This document shows positions 6,889 through 9,333 of a stretch of 9,333 nucleotides of DNA, one piece after another (position 1 is the first letter of the stretch; the number at the start of each line of letters is the position of its first letter). The stretch comes from an uncultured Erysipelotrichaceae bacterium (lineage in GTDB: Bacteria > Bacillota_I > Bacilli_A > Erysipelotrichales > Coprobacillaceae): the NCBI GenBank assembly GCA_900544435.1, contig UQVG01000069.1:1-9333 (forward strand), in the 5' to 3' direction. The position numbers and the translations under genes were made by a program. The notes under the pieces were generated by a model. That model saw nothing but the letters and a program-made list of their open reading frames with translations. It made no database searches and was not told the origin of the DNA.

Positions 6889-8162
6889 TGAAAAAAGCAA
6901 GTTTAGTGATTAAAGAAATTCAAGAAGGAAGTTATAATGATATTTTAAAAGTAGTCTATATTGATGAAAATCGTATTGAAAAACAACCTCAAAGATATGT
7001 AGAAGCCATTGAAAAATTTATTTCACTTTATGGTGATCAAGAAATTGAAATCTATAGCACACCAGGAAGAAGTGAAGTCAGTGGAAATCATACGGATCAT
7101 CAAAATGGTGAAGTTTTAGCAGCAGCTATCAATTTAGATATTATTGCTGTTGTTTCTAAAAATGATGTCGTAAAGGTTTTATCAGATGATTATGATTTAA
7201 AAGCTATTTCTTTAGATGATTTATCGAAAAAAGAAAATGAAGTAGGTACATCTGAAGGTTTAATGAGAGGCGTTCTTGCACGTTTTAAAGAATTGGGTTA
7301 TGCAATCGGTGGATTTAATGGGTATATGACAAGTGATGTTTTACAAGGTTCAGGTTTATCTTCATCAGCAGCTTTTGAAGTTATGATTGGAACAATTCTT
7401 TCAGGACTTTATAATGATATGAAAGTGGATCCTGTTGTTATTGGTCAAGTAGGACAATATAGTGAAAATGTATATTTTGGAAAACCATGTGGTTTAATGG
7501 ATCAAAGTGCATGTTCAGTAGGAAGTTTAATTCATATTGATTTTAAAGATAATAGTAAACCAGTTGTTGAAAAAGTAGATGTTGAATTTTCTTCATTTAA
7601 ACATAGTTTATGTATTGTTGATGTCCATGCTTCTCATGCTGATTTAACAGATGATTATGCTGCTGTTCCTTATGAAATGAAAAAAGTAGCTCAATTCTTT
7701 GGTAAAGAAGTTTTAAGAGAAGTAGATGAAAAAGATTTTTATGATCAATTAGTAGAAGCAAGAAAAGAAGTAGGAGATCGTGCTATTTTAAGAGCAATTC
7801 ATTTATTTAATGAAAATAAACGTGTGGAAAAAGCAGTATCATCTTTGAAAAATAATGATTTTGAAACCTTTAAACAAGTCATTAAAGCATCAGGAGATTC
7901 TTCATATAAATACTTACAAAATGTTTATTCAAATAAATATCCAAATAACCAAGCTGTTTCTTTAGCACTTGCTTTATCAGAAGGTATTTTAGAAAATCAT
8001 GGTGTATGTCGTGTTCATGGGGGAGGATTTGCAGGAACAATCCAAGCCTTTGTAGAAGATGAATATGTTGATCATTATAAAGAAGCAATTGAAAAGTATT
8101 TTGGTGAAGGTTCTTGTCATGTTTTAAAAGTAAGAAAATTTGGTGGAATGAAGGTACTTTAA
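6888..8162 (+). CDS. galK: Galactokinase (GHMP kinase family)
   Basis: This cytoplasmic kinase makes galactose-1-phosphate from alpha-galactose and ATP, the substrate of the adjacent GalT. All three GHMP-type motifs are present: the galactokinase signature GRSEVSGNHTDHQNG (60-74), the phosphate-binding loop QGSGLSSSA (153-161) and the C-terminal HGGGFAG (377-383). GLMDQ (202-206) provides the likely catalytic base D205. At 424 residues it is a little longer than E. coli GalK, with about 55 residues before the signature. Asn67 replaces the usual Glu of GEHTDY. GNHTDH-type sequences form a known branch annotated as galactokinase, and the context with galT and galM supports this. TAGGAG (6875-6880) is seven bases before the ATG, and the gene overlaps galT by one base. 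Confidence 0.93.
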   Translation: MKKASLVIKEIQEGSYNDILKVVYIDENRIEKQPQRYVEAIEKFISLYGDQEIEIYSTPGRSEVSGNHTDHQNGEVLAAAINLDIIAVVSKNDVVKVLSDDYDLKAISLDDLSKKENEVGTSEGLMRGVLARFKELGYAIGGFNGYMTSDVLQGSGLSSSAAFEVMIGTILSGLYNDMKVDPVVIGQVGQYSENVYFGKPCGLMDQSACSVGSLIHIDFKDNSKPVVEKVDVEFSSFKHSLCIVDVHASHADLTDDYAAVPYEMKKVAQFFGKEVLREVDEKDFYDQLVEARKEVGDRAILRAIHLFNENKRVEKAVSSLKNNDFETFKQVIKASGDSSYKYLQNVYSNKYPNNQAVSLALALSEGILENHGVCRVHGGGFAGTIQAFVEDEYVDHYKEAIEKYFGEGSCHVLKVRKFGGMKVL

Positions 8163-8163
8163 G

Positions 8164-9189
8164 ATGATTAAAATAGAAAAAGTAGAAAATGATATTGATT
8201 TAATTACAATCAAAAATGATGAATTAGAAGTTGTTGTTTCTAATTATGGATGTACGCTTGTTAAAGTGTTGATGAAAGATCAAGCAGGAAATATTGATGA
8301 TGTGGTTTTAGGATATGATGATTTTAAATCTTATCAAATATTAGATGCTTATATTGGTGCTCTTGTAGGAAGAGTGGCCAATAGAATTAAAAAGGGAACT
8401 TTTGAATTAAATGGACAAACCTATCATTTACCAATCAATAATGGACCAAATTCATTACATGGAGGAATTAAAGGATTCTCTTATCAAGTGTTTGATTATC
8501 AAGTATTAGATGAAACAAGTGTTGAATTCCATTATGTTTCTAAAGACGGAGAAGAAGGTTATCCTGGTACATTAGATTTTAAAGCAATCTACTCACTTGA
8601 AGGCAATACACTTACGATGCATTATCATGCAACGACTTCTAAAGATACACTTATTAATATTACGAACCATTCATACTTTAACTTATCTGGTAAAAAAGAA
8701 AATGTGTATCAACATTTATTAAAAGTTCATGCTGATCAATTTGCTTGCATTGACCCTGATGGTCTTCCTACGGGTGAAATAAAAGACGTTAAAGGAACTT
8801 CATTTGATTTCAATGAATTTTCCTATATTGGTGATCGTGTAGATAATGATGATGAACAATTACAACTTGGTAAAGGATTCGATCATCCAATGATCTTTAA
8901 TACAAAAGAGAACCAAGTAGAATTAGTTCATGAAAAAACAGGTAGAAAATTAACAGTTTCAACGACTTTACCACAAGCACAAATCTATACAGCAAATTAT
9001 TTAGATGGACGTCTTGGTAAGTATGGTCAACATTACAATGCGCGTGATGCTATCTGTATTGAAACACAAAATATGCCAGATGCCATTCATTTAGAAGAAA
9101 ATCCAAGTACGATTTTAAAAGCAGGCGACAGCTATGATGAAAAAACATCTTATAAATTTGAAGTTTTAAAAAGGAGCTGTAACGAATAA
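8164..9189 (+). CDS. galM: Aldose 1-epimerase (galactose mutarotase)
   Basis: This enzyme interconverts the beta and alpha anomers of galactose, feeding GalK, which uses the alpha form. The 341 residues are typical of the family. Expected active-site positions are visible: H99 in NSLHGG, H169 in NHSYFNLSG (general acid), D240 in KGFDHP and E300 in CIETQNMPDA (catalytic base). There is no signal peptide, so it should be cytoplasmic. The ATG at 8164 follows the galK stop by one base, with AAGGT (8151-8155) eight bases upstream inside galK. It is the last gene of the operon, and its stop codon is buried in the terminator hairpin. No residues look missing or unusual. Confidence 0.95.
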   Translation: MIKIEKVENDIDLITIKNDELEVVVSNYGCTLVKVLMKDQAGNIDDVVLGYDDFKSYQILDAYIGALVGRVANRIKKGTFELNGQTYHLPINNGPNSLHGGIKGFSYQVFDYQVLDETSVEFHYVSKDGEEGYPGTLDFKAIYSLEGNTLTMHYHATTSKDTLINITNHSYFNLSGKKENVYQHLLKVHADQFACIDPDGLPTGEIKDVKGTSFDFNEFSYIGDRVDNDDEQLQLGKGFDHPMIFNTKENQVELVHEKTGRKLTVSTTLPQAQIYTANYLDGRLGKYGQHYNARDAICIETQNMPDAIHLEENPSTILKAGDSYDEKTSYKFEVLKRSCNE

Positions 9190-9233
9190 ATAGTTTTTAC
9201 TGTTTATCGAGGAGTTACAGCTCTTCTTTTTTT
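9172..9233 (+). terminator. Two-tier terminator hairpin ending the gal operon
   Basis: The outer stem GAGCTGTAAC (9174-9183) pairs perfectly with GTTACAGCTC (9214-9223), extendable by a G-T and an A-T pair. Inside it, ATAAATAG (9186-9193) pairs with CTGTTTAT (9200-9207), one G-U, around a TTTTTA loop. Seven Ts follow (9227-9233). The left arm lies within the galM 3' end and the inner stem includes its TAA. On the other strand the outer stem is followed by CTTTTT, so it may act in both directions. Confidence 0.82.
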
Positions 9234-9237
9234 ATTC

Positions 9238-9333
9238 TTAGTTTCTATTTAAAATGTGAATTACTTTTTTCAAAATGTTGACGCACTTAAAAAGAACTAA
9301 CCCTTTTCTTAAAAAAAATTTTATGCTAGTTGC
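9238..9333 (-). CDS. Weak candidate: 3' end of a convergent gene
   Basis: Reading the reverse strand from the right edge gives 31 open codons, then TAA at 9240-9238, a few bases before the gal terminator, which could also serve this strand. The peptide is Lys/Ile/Leu-rich (ending VIHILNRN) and matches no family I know. In DNA this AT-rich an open run of this length has roughly a 7% chance per frame, so it may be nothing. Apart from this, 9234-9333 contains no supported feature. Confidence 0.18.
   Translation of the reverse strand, partial: ATSIKFFLRKGLVLFKCVNILKKVIHILNRN

Noticed and set aside
7882..8088. 68-codon ORF on the reverse strand inside galK
   Set aside because: It is antisense to the conserved C-terminal GHMP motif region and has no ribosome site or family resemblance.
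9278..9306. TTGACG as the -35 of a rightward promoter after the gal operon
   Set aside because: At 16-18 bases spacing there is no A/T-rich -10; the sequence there is around AACCCTTTT.
1..9333. tRNA or rRNA genes, CRISPR arrays, insertion sequences, riboswitches
   Set aside because: I saw no cloverleaf, regularly spaced repeats, transposase or terminal inverted repeats. The gal leader of about 20 bases is too short for a riboswitch.

Overview
The window is very AT-rich and every well-supported gene reads on the + strand, with short spacers, strong AGGAG-type ribosome sites and rho-independent terminators. This points to a low-GC Firmicute. The gene mix (a class II galT, a galactokinase with a GNHTDH motif, an intramembrane-type sensor kinase) would suit a gut Erysipelotrichia/Coprobacillaceae-like organism. 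That placement is an inference from composition and families, not a database match.

Region 1 (about 24-4693) looks like one operon: an OmpR-type response regulator, a small BceS-like histidine kinase with two membrane helices and almost no external loop, a 767-residue FtsX/MacB-type permease with two extracellular domains, and its ATPase, closed by a terminator. Genes overlap or are closely spaced. By family it is a self-regulated system that senses and exports, or detoxifies, a peptide or envelope-active compound. The substrate cannot be read from the sequence. The order regulator-kinase-permease-ATPase and the duplicated permease differ from the textbook BceRSAB layout.

Region 2 (about 4694-5300) is a two-gene unit between two terminators: an unrecognised acidic 56-residue protein with a very good ribosome site, and a single-domain cupin with intact metal-binding residues. 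No clean promoter is visible except one that would overlap the preceding terminator.

Region 3 (5298-9233) is a galactose operon, galT-galK-galM, tightly coupled (1-base overlap, then 1-base gap). GalM supplies alpha-galactose, GalK phosphorylates it, and GalT exchanges it with UDP-glucose. No galE, sugar transporter or regulator gene is in the window. The promoter region carries three exact copies of a 9-mer, TTTACTAAA or its complement, one of them inside the -35/-10 spacer, which looks like a repressor operator array. The operon ends in a long two-tier hairpin overlapping the galM stop codon. The last 100 bases contain no convincing gene, only a weak reverse-strand ORF running off the right edge.
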